DNA from: Alkalimonas mucilaginosa
Lineage (GTDB): Bacteria; Pseudomonadota; Gammaproteobacteria; Enterobacterales; Alteromonadaceae
Direction: 5' to 3'
DNA: 64,000 bases
NCBI RefSeq assembly: GCF_036327005.1
Contig: NZ_JAUGZK010000007.1
Span: 1-64,000, forward strand
In this document: in pieces, positions 7,248-16,054 of the stretch
Layout: every line of letters starts with the position of its first letter
How positions within the stretch are numbered: position 1 is the first letter of the stretch
Position numbers and translations under genes: made by a program
The notes under the pieces: generated by a model
The model's input: the letters and a program-made list of their open reading frames with translations, nothing else
Databases searched by the model: none
What the model was told of the DNA's origin: nothing

Positions 7248-8380
7248 AAGTCCTGCAAATTCATCAGTGTTACCGGCAAGCAGGCGGCGAAGAACAAGTG
7301 GTGGAGCGCGAAGCCAGGCTGCTTAAAGCTGCCGGTTGCGAAGTGGATACCTGGTTGCTGCCGGCACTGTCCGGACAGCAAAGCGGATTAAAAACACTGC
7401 TTTCGATGCTGCATCACCGACAAGCATGCCGTGAGCTGGCCAGTCGCCTGGATAGCAAAGCCTACGATGTGGTGCATTTGCACAATGTTTTTCCTGCGCT
7501 TTCACCGTCCATTTGCCAACCTGCCCGGCAACGAGGTATTGCGGTGGTGATGACGTTGCATAATTTTCGCCCGCTGGTACCAGCCGCAACCCTGACTGGG
7601 GAGTTGCCACTGCGTGGGCGGTGGCGGCTGTGGTGGCGTCAGGTGATGACGGGAGCCTACCAGCAATCACGACTGCGCACTCTGGCATTGGTGGCTTTTA
7701 TTTTGGTAGCCCGTTACCGCCGGTTCTGGTCGCAGCTGGATGCTTTTATTTGCCCGTCGGAATTTGTGCGCCAGCAATATCTGCGGGCGGGCTTTGCCGC
7801 CGATAAGCTAAAGATGTTGCCGCACGCCTGTGAGCCGGTTGCCGACAGGGTGATGCCTGTGGGGCACTATGCCCTGGCGGTTGGGCGCTCAGGACCAGAG
7901 AAAGGGCTGCACTGGCTGGCTCAGCATTGGTCTGATATGCCGCTGCCCTTAAAAATAGTGGGCATAGCACCCTGCAGTGCTTTGCCTGCAGAGCCGGAAT
8001 TTTGTGGTTATCTGCAAGGGGACGCATTAAAGTCCCTGTATCAGGAGGCAGCGGTGGTCGTGGTGCCTTCGTTGGTGTGTGAAACCTTTGGGAATGTCGT
8101 GATGGAAGCTTTTTCGGCAGGCAAACCCTGCCTGGTTGCTGCCCATGGTGCTTTAACCGAGTGGGTGCAGCCGGATTACAACGGAGCCTGGTTTGTGCCG
8201 GGCGATGCGGCGGATTTGCGCCGGCAGTTAACGGGGCTGCTATCGAACCCTGAGCAGTTGGCAGCTCTGGGGCACAATGCCCGTGCCTGTTGGCAGCAGC
8301 AGTTCAGCCCGGCCCGGCACGCGGCTGCGTTAATGACACTGTATCGCACCGTGTCTGCACGACAGGCAGGTCTGCGATGA
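7244..8380 (+). CDS. Family 4 glycosyltransferase
   Basis: A 378-residue GT-B enzyme for the same polysaccharide. The N-terminal half has MKVLQIHQCYRQAGGEEQVV, DVVHLHNVFP and MTLHNFRPLVP, the usual acceptor-side pattern of this GT4 subgroup, but the Cys residues usual in its insertion are absent here (PAATLTGELPLRG). The C-terminal half has AVGRSGPEKGLHWL and the nucleotide-sugar site PSLVCETFGNVVMEAFSAGKP with its two conserved Glu. It starts on the ATGA overlap with the previous gene and ends on another ATGA, so it is in the middle of a tightly packed operon. Sugar specificity is unknown. Confidence 0.88.
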   Translation: MKVLQIHQCYRQAGGEEQVVEREARLLKAAGCEVDTWLLPALSGQQSGLKTLLSMLHHRQACRELASRLDSKAYDVVHLHNVFPALSPSICQPARQRGIAVVMTLHNFRPLVPAATLTGELPLRGRWRLWWRQVMTGAYQQSRLRTLALVAFILVARYRRFWSQLDAFICPSEFVRQQYLRAGFAADKLKMLPHACEPVADRVMPVGHYALAVGRSGPEKGLHWLAQHWSDMPLPLKIVGIAPCSALPAEPEFCGYLQGDALKSLYQEAAVVVVPSLVCETFGNVVMEAFSAGKPCLVAAHGALTEWVQPDYNGAWFVPGDAADLRRQLTGLLSNPEQLAALGHNARACWQQQFSPARHAAALMTLYRTVSARQAGLR

Positions 8381-9135
8381 AGCCGGTGGCGGTACTGCGT
8401 TTGCAGGTAGACCCTCATACGCTGAGCAGCGCTCTGGCCGCGTGCCAGCAATTGCTGCTCAGGCCCCATCCCGGCTACGTTTGTCTGGCGAATGTGCATA
8501 TGTGCATGGAAGCCTGGGATCAGCCCGATTTTGCCGCTCTGGTCAATCAGGCAGCCCTGGTGCTGGCTGATGGCCGCCCGGTCTATTGGGCGCAGCGGCT
8601 GTTGCTGCCAGCCAGCTCGCCGCCAACCGAGCAAATCCGTGGGGTGGATTTTGTGCAAGCCATCTGCGCCATGGCTGCACAGCAGCAAATCCGGCTGGGT
8701 TTGTACGGTGGCAGCGACGATGCTCTGTTAGCACGGCTGGAACAGCAGCTTTGTGCGCAGAATCCCGGTTTGCAGGTGGTGTACCGCTATGCACCACCTT
8801 TTCGGGCGTTAACTGAGCAGGAGCGTTTGACGGTGCACCAAGCCATTGGTGATGCCGGAGTGCAACTGTTATTGGTCGGGCTTGGCTGTCCCAAGCAAGA
8901 GCGCTGGATGGCTGATGCGACTGCTTTGCCGGTGCTGATGTGTGGAGTGGGTGCTGCTTTTGACTTTTTGGCCGGCGCACGGGCAGAGGCACCGCGCTGG
9001 ATGCAAACAACCGGCCTGGAATGGTTGCATCGCTGGTGGCACGAGCCGGTGCGTTTAAGCTGGCGTTATCTGAAACACAATCCTCGTTTTATGCTGTTGT
9101 TCTTTTGGCAATGGATTCGCGGTAAACTTCAGTAA
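8377..9135 (+). CDS. WecG/TagA/CpsF-family glycosyltransferase (GT26)
   Basis: A 252-residue transferase of the family that adds ManNAc-type, glucosyl or related residues to lipid-linked acceptors at the membrane. Visible family features are CLANVHMCMEAW, the catalytic region VLADGRPVYWAQRLL, GVDFVQAI, LGLYGGSDD, LLVGLGCPKQERWM and GVGAAFDFLAGA, followed by PRWMQTTGLEWLHRWWHEP and a C-terminal tail (LLFFWQWIRGKLQ) typical of membrane association. Start ATG 8377 overlaps the previous stop; the longer upstream frame lies inside the previous gene. In many gene clusters this enzyme acts early in chain assembly. Exact donor unknown. Confidence 0.88.
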   Translation: MKPVAVLRLQVDPHTLSSALAACQQLLLRPHPGYVCLANVHMCMEAWDQPDFAALVNQAALVLADGRPVYWAQRLLLPASSPPTEQIRGVDFVQAICAMAAQQQIRLGLYGGSDDALLARLEQQLCAQNPGLQVVYRYAPPFRALTEQERLTVHQAIGDAGVQLLLVGLGCPKQERWMADATALPVLMCGVGAAFDFLAGARAEAPRWMQTTGLEWLHRWWHEPVRLSWRYLKHNPRFMLLFFWQWIRGKLQ

Positions 9136-9166
9136 TGCATTTTGTATCTTGAATTCAGGGAAGGGT

Positions 9167-10288
9167 ATGACCGAAAAAAAGGCATTGATTACCGGCATTA
9201 CCGGGCAGGATGGCTCTTATCTGGCCGAGCTGTTATTGGGGAAGGGCTATCAGGTGCATGGCCTGAAGCGGCGCGCCTCGTCCTTTAATACGCAGCGGAT
9301 CGATCATTTGTACCAGGATCCGCACACGCCGGATCCAAAGCTTATTCTGCATTATGGCGATATGACCGATAGCTCGGGTCTGATGCGTTTGCTGGCAGAA
9401 ATCAGGCCGGATGAAGTTTATAACCTGGCGGCCCAAAGCCATGTGGCGGTTTCTTTTGAATCGGCTGAATACACCGCCGATGTGGATGCGCTGGGTACGC
9501 TGCGCTTGCTGGAGGCGATTCGTGCTGCCGGGCTGACCCAATGCCGCTTTTTTCAGGCATCGACATCGGAGCTGTATGGGCTGGTGCAGGAATCGCCGCA
9601 ACGGGAAAGCACCCCTTTTCATCCGCGCTCACCTTATGCGGTGGCGAAGTTGTATGCGTATTGGATCACGGTGAATTATCGTGAAGCCTATGGCCTGTAT
9701 GCCTGCAATGGCATTATGTTTAATCACGAATCACCGCGCCGGGGTGAAACCTTTGTGACACGCAAGATAACCCGTGCCTTTGCCGCCATGGCATATGGCC
9801 TGCAGTCGTGTTTGTATCTGGGCAATATGGATGCCCGGCGTGATTGGGGGCATGCGGCCGATTACATGGAGTTGGTATGGCGGATGATGCAGCAAGAGCA
9901 AGCCGATGACTTTGTGCTGGCGACCGGACAACAACATTCAGTGCGGGATTTTGTGCAGCAATGCGCTACAGAGCTGGGGATTGAGCTTGAGTTCAGTGGC
10001 GAAGGCTGTGCTGAAACCGGCCGGGTGCGAACTGCCTGCCCGGAGCGGGCTCCGGCTTTGAAGGTGGGGGATGTGTTGGTGCGGGTCGATCCGCGCTACT
10101 TCCGGCCGGCTGAGGTGGATTCATTGCTGGGCGATGCCAGCAAAGCCCATCGGACCTTCAACTGGCGCCCGTCTTGTAGCTTTATCCAATTGTGTCAACA
10201 GATGATGCAGCACGATATTGCCGAAGCACAGCAGCAGGCGTTGTTGCGCCAGCACGGTTTCTGTGGGCGTAGCTATGACCGGGACTAA
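9167..10288 (+). CDS. gmd: GDP-mannose 4,6-dehydratase
   Basis: Converts GDP-D-mannose to GDP-4-keto-6-deoxy-D-mannose, the first step to GDP-L-fucose. A 373-residue extended SDR enzyme: NADP motif GITGQDGSYLAE, HYGDMTDSSGL, NLAAQSHVAVSF, catalytic STSELYG and YAVAK, and the family block NHESPRRGETFVTRKITRA. Length fits the family. Start ATG 9167 has GGGAAGG just upstream; the in-frame TTG at 9149 lacks a ribosome site. It overlaps fcl by 14 bases, matching the usual gmd-fcl pairing. Near the C-terminus a short Cys-containing tail (HGFCGRSYDRD) runs past the usual end. Confidence 0.97.
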   Translation: MTEKKALITGITGQDGSYLAELLLGKGYQVHGLKRRASSFNTQRIDHLYQDPHTPDPKLILHYGDMTDSSGLMRLLAEIRPDEVYNLAAQSHVAVSFESAEYTADVDALGTLRLLEAIRAAGLTQCRFFQASTSELYGLVQESPQRESTPFHPRSPYAVAKLYAYWITVNYREAYGLYACNGIMFNHESPRRGETFVTRKITRAFAAMAYGLQSCLYLGNMDARRDWGHAADYMELVWRMMQQEQADDFVLATGQQHSVRDFVQQCATELGIELEFSGEGCAETGRVRTACPERAPALKVGDVLVRVDPRYFRPAEVDSLLGDASKAHRTFNWRPSCSFIQLCQQMMQHDIAEAQQQALLRQHGFCGRSYDRD

Positions 10289-11255
10289 GCCGGTGCGCGT
10301 TTGGGTTGCTGGGCATCAGGGCATGGTGGGGGCGGCTTTGTGCCGGCAACTGGCGGCACAGCCGGGGATCCGCTTGCTCACCGCCAGCCGGCAACAGCTG
10401 GATTTAACCAGCCAGGCCGCTACCCTGGCCTTTGTGCAACAGCAGCAGCCAGACCACATCTATCTGGCGGCAGCCAAAGTGGGGGGGATCCTGGCCAATA
10501 GCCAGCAACCTGCCGACTTTTTACTGCAAAATCTGCAAATCGTCACTCAGGTGGTGGATGCCGCCTGGCGCTGCGGCGTGGCCCGCGTGATGGTGCTGGG
10601 TTCCAGTTGCATCTATCCGCGCCTGGCCCAGCAGCCTGTGACGGAAGACGCCCTGTTAACCGGGGCGCTGGAGCCCACCAACGAAGCCTATGCCATTGCA
10701 AAAATTGCCGGCCTTAAGTTGTGTCAGGCGTTTAACCGTCAGTACGGCACGGATTTTCGCACCGCAATGCCAACCAATTTGTACGGGCCAGGTGATCACT
10801 ATGCGCCGGGTGCCAGCCATGTGATCCCCGGCCTGATGCACCGGATGCATCTGGCCAAAGTACAGCAGCAAGCCGAGTTGCAGGTGTGGGGCAGCGGTCG
10901 TCCGCTACGGGAGTTTTTGCATGTCGATGATCTGGCCGTGGCGCTGGTGCAATTGATGCAACTGCCTCAGGCCGATTATCAGCAGTTGCTTGGCTCGGGG
11001 CCTGAGCATCTGAACATCGGATCGGATGATGAGGTGTCGATTGCAGATTTAGTGCAGTTGTTGGCGGAGGTGATTGGCTATCAGGGCCGGTTGGTGTTTG
11101 ATACCAGCAAACCGGATGGGACGCCGCGTAAACGCCTGGATTCCAGTCGTATCCACCGGCTGGGCTGGCGGCCGGCATTCAGCTTACGGCAAGGATTGGC
11201 GCATACCTATCAGTGGTATCTGTCTCAGTCACAATTGCGCGGGGTGAAGGCATGA
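10275..11255 (+). CDS. fcl: GDP-L-fucose synthase
   Basis: Epimerises and reduces GDP-4-keto-6-deoxymannose to GDP-L-fucose using NADPH. A 326-residue SDR enzyme with GHQGMVGAAL near the N-terminus, LAAAKVGGI, GSSCIYP, catalytic YAIAK, PTNLYGPGDHY and REFLHVDDLA, all typical of Fcl/WcaG. Start ATG 10275 lies inside the end of gmd; the longer frame from 10218 would be buried in gmd. Its stop overlaps the manC start (ATGA). Together with gmd, manC and manB it gives a complete route from mannose-6-phosphate to GDP-fucose. Confidence 0.96.
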   Translation: MTGTKPVRVWVAGHQGMVGAALCRQLAAQPGIRLLTASRQQLDLTSQAATLAFVQQQQPDHIYLAAAKVGGILANSQQPADFLLQNLQIVTQVVDAAWRCGVARVMVLGSSCIYPRLAQQPVTEDALLTGALEPTNEAYAIAKIAGLKLCQAFNRQYGTDFRTAMPTNLYGPGDHYAPGASHVIPGLMHRMHLAKVQQQAELQVWGSGRPLREFLHVDDLAVALVQLMQLPQADYQQLLGSGPEHLNIGSDDEVSIADLVQLLAEVIGYQGRLVFDTSKPDGTPRKRLDSSRIHRLGWRPAFSLRQGLAHTYQWYLSQSQLRGVKA

Positions 11256-12691
11256 GCCTGTTGCAACCTGTGATCCTGGCTGGTGGCACAGGCGATCGAT
11301 TGTGGCCTTTGTCGCGGCAACACTGTCCAAAACAGTTTCTCGCACTGGTGCCCGGGACTGAACTTAGCTTGCTGCAGCAGGCGGCGGAGCGGGTTCGCTC
11401 ACCGCTGTTTGCTCCTCCTGTGGTGGTCACGCATCAAGCCTATCGTTTCCGGGTAGCAGAGCAGATGCAGGCTATTGGCATGGATGCCGCTATTATTTTG
11501 GAACCCGAAGGTAAAAACACCGCCGCGGCTATGGCTTTGGCCGCTTTGTACGCTCAGCAGCAGGGAACGGGACCGATGCTGGTACTGGCCGCCGATCATT
11601 GCATGGACCAGTTGGATGCCTTCCTGGCATCGGCTGCTTGTGCCAGGCCGCTGGCAGAGCGCGGGGCTATTGTGCTGTATGGAATTGCGCCCGACGGCCC
11701 GAACAGCCGTTACGGCTATATTCAGGCAGGAGCTGCTGTATCCGGGACGGTGCAGGGATTTCAGGGCTATGCGGTTCAGCGCTTTATTGAAAAGCCAGCC
11801 CCGGAGTTGGCAGCCAAGTTGCTCCAAGCCGGTGATTGTTACTGGAACAGTGGCAATCTGATGGTGCAACCCGGGGTGTATTTACAGCAATTGTTGCAGT
11901 TTCAACCGCAGATCCATCAATGCTGCCAACAGGCCTGGCAGGCCCGGCAACCTGATCTGGATTTTATCCGGGTGGCTGCTGCCGACTATGCGGCTTGCCC
12001 GGCAATGGCAGCCGATTACGCGGTGCTGGAGCAGACAGATAACGCGGTGATGGTGCCGCTGCAGGCTGGCTGGAGTGATTTAGGCAGTTACGATGCCCTG
12101 TGGCAACAGCTCAGCAAAGATGACCGGCAAAATGCCAGTTATGGCAAAGTTCGAGCCCTGGCCGCGGATGCGAACCTGTTGTACAGCACTCATGGGGTGC
12201 TGGTGGCGTACGGTGTGTCGAACTTGCTGGTGATTCAAACGAAGGATGCGGTGCTGGTGGCCGACAGGCAGGATGATCAGGCGCTGCGGCAGGTGGTGGC
12301 CGATCTGAAAACCAGCGGCATCAGTGAAGCTGGCAGCAGTGTGGTGACCTACCGGCCCTGGGGACATTTCGAGCTGATTGATGCCGGATCGCAGTATCAG
12401 GTGAAACGCATCAGCGTGCGTCCTGGTGGGCGCTTGTCGTTGCAGCTGCATCAGCACCGCTCAGAGCACTGGGTCGTTGTCGCAGGACAAGCCAGGGTGC
12501 AGCTGGATGGTGTGAGTCGTCAGTTGAGTGCCAATCAATCGATTTACATTCCGGCGGGTAGCCGCCATGCGTTGGAGAATACCGGCCAGGACACCCTGCA
12601 GTTGATTGAAGTGCAAACCGGCGCTTATCTGGGCGAAGATGATATCCAGCGCTTTGAGGATGTGTATGGCCGCAATGAGTGGGGAGACTGA
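11252..12691 (+). CDS. manC: Mannose-1-phosphate guanylyltransferase / mannose-6-phosphate isomerase
   Basis: Makes GDP-mannose from mannose-1-phosphate and GTP; the C-terminal cupin can isomerise fructose-6-phosphate to mannose-6-phosphate. A 479-residue bifunctional type II enzyme: pyrophosphorylase signature PVILAGGTGDRLWPLSR..PKQF, EPEGKNTA, FIEKPAPE, WNSGN in the first ~340 residues, then a cupin (YRPWGHFELID, SLQLHQHRSEHWVVV, IPAGSRH). Start ATG 11252 follows GGGGTGAAGG and overlaps the fcl stop. Supplies GDP-mannose to gmd and possibly to the mannosyltransferases upstream. Confidence 0.97.
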   Translation: MSLLQPVILAGGTGDRLWPLSRQHCPKQFLALVPGTELSLLQQAAERVRSPLFAPPVVVTHQAYRFRVAEQMQAIGMDAAIILEPEGKNTAAAMALAALYAQQQGTGPMLVLAADHCMDQLDAFLASAACARPLAERGAIVLYGIAPDGPNSRYGYIQAGAAVSGTVQGFQGYAVQRFIEKPAPELAAKLLQAGDCYWNSGNLMVQPGVYLQQLLQFQPQIHQCCQQAWQARQPDLDFIRVAAADYAACPAMAADYAVLEQTDNAVMVPLQAGWSDLGSYDALWQQLSKDDRQNASYGKVRALAADANLLYSTHGVLVAYGVSNLLVIQTKDAVLVADRQDDQALRQVVADLKTSGISEAGSSVVTYRPWGHFELIDAGSQYQVKRISVRPGGRLSLQLHQHRSEHWVVVAGQARVQLDGVSRQLSANQSIYIPAGSRHALENTGQDTLQLIEVQTGAYLGEDDIQRFEDVYGRNEWGD

Positions 12692-12696
12692 GCCGG

Positions 12697-14130
12697 GTGG
12701 TACAGCTGAGTTGCTTTAAGCGCTACGATATCCGAGGTGATACCACAACAGCACTAACCCCTGTGATTGCTTATGCGATTGCCAAAGCTCTGGTTGAACA
12801 GCTTGGCTCGACTGCAGTGGCCGTCGGTTGCGATGCCCGTTTAAGTAGCCCGGCACTAAAAGATGCGGTGATCGCCGGCCTGGTGGCTGCCGGTGCCAGG
12901 GTGTTGGATCTTGGCCTGGTGGCTACAGAGCAGCTGTACTTTGTCAGCCAGCAACAGCAACTGGATGGGGTGATGATTACCGGCAGCCACAATCCGGCGC
13001 ATGAGAATGGCATGAAACTGGTGTCTGCCGGAGCTGTGCCGCTGGATCCTGTGCTGTGTTTGCCGGCGATAAAACAACGGGCCGAGTCGTATCTGGAGCT
13101 GGGGGGCAACGAAATAAGGCACGTCGGTGCGGCGCTGCCAGCCTCGCGTGAGCAGCCAGTGACGCTGCTGGCACCCTCATTAACCCATAGCCGCTATTTA
13201 CAACACCTGATTGGCTTGCTTGGCCTGCAATTGCAGCAGCAACGTACCGTGGTAGTGAACTGCGGGCATGGTGTGGCCGGGCCTTTGATGCAACAGCTGG
13301 CGGCAGAAGCGACCGCCGCTGGCTGGCCACTGCAGTTGGTTTTGCTGCATGCAGAGCCGGATGGCCGCTTCCCGACCGGAGTGCCTAATCCGCTGCTTAG
13401 CTGGCAACGACAGCAGACAGCAGATGCGGTGCTGGCGCATCAGGCCGATCTGGGGATTGCTTTTGATGGCGATGCCGATCGCTGTTTCTTTTTTGATCAC
13501 CGCGGCCACTTTATTGATAGTTATTACCTGATTAGTTTGTTCAGTCAATGGTGCTTGCCGGCTGAAGGCGGTAAGGTGGTGCTGGAGCAGCGTGCTTGCC
13601 TCGGGCCTGAGCAAGGGGTTCTGGCTGCCGGTGGCGAACCGGTATTCAGCCGGGCTGGTCATGTGTTTATCAAGCAATGCATGCGGGAACACGATGCGGT
13701 GTATGCCGGTGAAAACAGCGGCCACCACTACTTTAAAGCGCTGGGCTTTTGCGATAGCGGTGTCTTTCCATTATTACTGGTGTTGCAACAGCTGGAGCAG
13801 CAGGCTTTGTCACTGGCGGCTATGTTGGCACCGTGGCAGGCTCATTACCTGGTATCGGATGAGATCAATTACCACTGTGAGCAAGTGCCTGCTTTGCTGC
13901 AGTACCTGAAAACGCGATTTCAGGCACAAGCGTTGAGCCTTTCTGAGCAGGATGGCCTGAGCATAGGCTGTGACAACTGGCGCTTTAATCTGCGTCAATC
14001 AACGACAGAGCCAATGCTGCGGCTGAATGTGGAAGTACGCGGCGATGCTGCATTGCTGGCAGCAAAGTTGGCTATGGTACAGCACGCCATGGCCCAAGGC
14101 TACCCGGCCATTCGTCTGCTGTCGTTTTAG
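12697..14130 (+). CDS. manB: Phosphomannomutase
   Basis: Interconverts mannose-6-phosphate and mannose-1-phosphate for manC. A 477-residue alpha-D-phosphohexomutase with the opening LSCFKRYDIRG, phosphoserine loop TGSHNPAHENGMK, metal loop DGDADRC and sugar-binding GENSGHH. I choose GTG 12697 as start: it gives MVQLSCFK, which matches the usual short N-terminus, and GGGGAG lies ten bases upstream; GTG 12679 in the same frame is an alternative. It is the last gene of the operon. The insert between the phosphoserine and metal domains is rich in Gln and Leu, as elsewhere in this operon. Confidence 0.95.
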   Translation: MVQLSCFKRYDIRGDTTTALTPVIAYAIAKALVEQLGSTAVAVGCDARLSSPALKDAVIAGLVAAGARVLDLGLVATEQLYFVSQQQQLDGVMITGSHNPAHENGMKLVSAGAVPLDPVLCLPAIKQRAESYLELGGNEIRHVGAALPASREQPVTLLAPSLTHSRYLQHLIGLLGLQLQQQRTVVVNCGHGVAGPLMQQLAAEATAAGWPLQLVLLHAEPDGRFPTGVPNPLLSWQRQQTADAVLAHQADLGIAFDGDADRCFFFDHRGHFIDSYYLISLFSQWCLPAEGGKVVLEQRACLGPEQGVLAAGGEPVFSRAGHVFIKQCMREHDAVYAGENSGHHYFKALGFCDSGVFPLLLVLQQLEQQALSLAAMLAPWQAHYLVSDEINYHCEQVPALLQYLKTRFQAQALSLSEQDGLSIGCDNWRFNLRQSTTEPMLRLNVEVRGDAALLAAKLAMVQHAMAQGYPAIRLLSF

Positions 14131-14187
14131 CCCGGCTGCAGGCTGCAAATTACGGTATACTAAGAGCCAGATACCAAAGGAGACTCC

Positions 14188-15522
14188 ATGATCCCATTTG
14201 CCGACCTGGCTTTGGATCCAAGATTACTGCGTTCGATGCAGCATCTTGGTTTTACCCAACCGACAGAAATACAACAAGAGGCCATCCCTGCAGTACTGAC
14301 CGGCAAAGATTTGCTGGTGTCGTCCCGCACCGGCTCTGGTAAGACACTGGCCTACCTGCTGCCGATGATGCAGCGTTTGCTTCGCAGCAAACCTTTGTCA
14401 CGTCAGGATGCCCGTGCCCTGATCCTGGCACCGACTCGTGAGTTGGCGAAACAGGTGTATGGCCAGCTGCGCTTGTTGATTGCCAATACCCCCATCCAGG
14501 CGGTTTTGCTGCTGGGCGGTGAAAACTTTAACGATCAGGAAAAGCAGCTAAAACGTCAGCCACAGATCATTGTGGCCACCCCTGGCCGTTTTTGCGATCA
14601 CCTGGCACATCGTTCTATTTTCCTGCAGGGGCTGGAACTGTTGATCCTGGATGAAGCCGACCGGATGCTGGATTTAGGCTTTGCCAATGAATTGCTTACC
14701 ATTCATAAAGCGGCCTCCCACCGGTTGCGGCAAACGCTGTTGTTCTCGGCCACGCTGGATCATATTGATGTGAATGAGCTGGCATTGGCACTGCTGCGCA
14801 AACCGCACCGCATTACCACCGATGATGCCCATCAGCAGCATGCCGATATTAAGCAAGATTTCTACCTGTGCGACAATCTTAGCCACAAAGAAGCCTTGCT
14901 GTCGCATCTGCTGCAACATGCCGCTGAGTTACGGCAGGTCATTATTTTTACAGCCACCAGAGCGGATACAGAGCGTTTGCCGGATTGGTGTGCCAGGCTG
15001 GGTTATCAGGCGATAGGGTTGAGCGGCAAATTAAGCCAGGCGAAGCGCAATAGCGTGATGCAGGACTTCGCTAAGGGCAAGTATCAGATCTTAATCACGA
15101 CCGATGTTGCTTCACGCGGTTTGGATTTGTTGCAGGTGTCGCATGTGGTGAATTTCGATTTGCCCAAGTTTGCCGAAGAATATGTGCATCGGGTAGGCCG
15201 GACCGGCCGTGCCGGGATGCAAGGCCAGGCCATTTCGTTGGTGGGCCCGAAAGATTGGCAGAGTTTGCAGTTGCTGGAGGCTTTTTTCCGCCAGCCGGTG
15301 CAGTTTTCGGTGATTGACTCGTTGCCAGCCCGTTTTACTGGCCAGCCACAGGTTTCGGCAACCAAGCAAGCTAAGCAAAGCAAGACCAAAAAGAGCAGTG
15401 CGAGCCCAGCCCGGCTTACCAGCAAAAAAACCGGACAGACCCCGGACAGTAAGCCTGCCGGTCGTAAAACGTTTGAAGCCGGTGATGATGGCAATATCCC
15501 TGTTCGGCGGAAAAAAAATTAA
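14188..15522 (+). CDS. DEAD-box RNA helicase (SrmB-like)
   Basis: ATP-dependent RNA unwinding, probably in ribosome assembly or RNA turnover. The 444-residue protein has the full set of motifs: Q motif (GFTQPTEIQQEAIP), SSRTGSGKT, PTRELA, TPGR, LDEADRMLDLGF, SAT, TTDVASRGLDL and HRVGRTGRAG, then a basic low-complexity tail rich in Lys and Ser (residues ~390-444). Overall layout and tail fit SrmB better than the longer DeaD/CsdA type. Start ATG 14188 follows AAAGGAG. A TATACT box at 14156-14161 may be its -10 element, so it is probably transcribed separately from the polysaccharide operon. Confidence 0.9.
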   Translation: MIPFADLALDPRLLRSMQHLGFTQPTEIQQEAIPAVLTGKDLLVSSRTGSGKTLAYLLPMMQRLLRSKPLSRQDARALILAPTRELAKQVYGQLRLLIANTPIQAVLLLGGENFNDQEKQLKRQPQIIVATPGRFCDHLAHRSIFLQGLELLILDEADRMLDLGFANELLTIHKAASHRLRQTLLFSATLDHIDVNELALALLRKPHRITTDDAHQQHADIKQDFYLCDNLSHKEALLSHLLQHAAELRQVIIFTATRADTERLPDWCARLGYQAIGLSGKLSQAKRNSVMQDFAKGKYQILITTDVASRGLDLLQVSHVVNFDLPKFAEEYVHRVGRTGRAGMQGQAISLVGPKDWQSLQLLEAFFRQPVQFSVIDSLPARFTGQPQVSATKQAKQSKTKKSSASPARLTSKKTGQTPDSKPAGRKTFEAGDDGNIPVRRKKN

Positions 15523-15553
15523 TAGGGTATTCATCAACTTTCCGGGAATTCGG

Positions 15554-15562
15554 TGCTACACT
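15554..15562 (+). promoter_or_regulatory. Extended -10 promoter and long leader of the cold-shock gene
   Basis: TGCTACACT (15554-15562) is an extended -10 box 230 bases before the cold-shock start, with a poor -35 (TCAACT, 15534). A transcript from here would carry a leader of about 220 bases with two hairpins: GTGCCCGC (15602-15609) with GCGGGCAC (15624-15631), and TGGCCAG/CTGGTCA near 15748-15765. Long structured leaders are typical of cspA-type genes. Prediction only. Confidence 0.4.
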
Positions 15563-15790
15563 CATTTTGAGGTACTGCAGCAAGGCCTTGACCAGGTTGC
15601 AGTGCCCGCAAGGTGTAGCTTCAGCGGGCACCAAGAAGATCAGAATCTACCAATCCGGTTGTCTGGTAGTCCTTTGGGTGTAGTGGCTGGCTGAGTAGCC
15701 GGAGTTGCTGTCTCACTTGATGGCTGATTGTTTACAAGGTTTATTCATGGCCAGTGTGCTGGTCATCTCAAGTTAATGTAAGAGAGAGTT

Positions 15791-16003
15791 ATGTCAGATC
15801 TAATTACCGGTACCGTCAAGTGGTTTAACGAAGACAAAGGCTTTGGTTTTATCGAGCGTGCAGGTGGCAAAGATGTATTTGTGCACTATCGGGCCATCAA
15901 TGGCAGCGGGCGTCGGAGTTTACAAGAAGGTCAGCAAGTGACTTTTGAGATTGTTGAAGGCCAAAAAGGGCCTCAGGCTGAAAATGTGACGGTAGTATCC
16001 TAA
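15791..16003 (+). CDS. Cold-shock domain protein (CspA family)
   Basis: A 70-residue single-domain nucleic-acid-binding protein acting as RNA chaperone in cold or growth-phase adaptation. It shows GTVKWFNEDKGFGFI (RNP1 KGFGF) and VFVHYRAI (RNP2), the conserved GRRSLQEGQQVTFE stretch and a typical end QAENVTVV. Start ATG 15791 follows AAGAGAGAG. A long leader precedes it and an intrinsic terminator follows at 16025, so it is a single-gene unit. Which paralogue it corresponds to cannot be told from sequence alone. Confidence 0.95.
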   Translation: MSDLITGTVKWFNEDKGFGFIERAGGKDVFVHYRAINGSGRRSLQEGQQVTFEIVEGQKGPQAENVTVVS

Positions 16004-16024
16004 GCCGGAATAAATTGCAGATAA

Positions 16025-16049
16025 AGCCAGCGCTTGTCGCTGGTTTTTT
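16025..16049 (+). terminator. Intrinsic terminator between csp and dinB
   Basis: CCAGCG (16027-16032) pairs with CGCTGG (16038-16043), followed by six T. It lies between convergent genes; on the minus strand the tail is CTTTAT, so it may also act weakly for dinB. Confidence 0.8.
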
Positions 16050-16054
16050 ATTGG

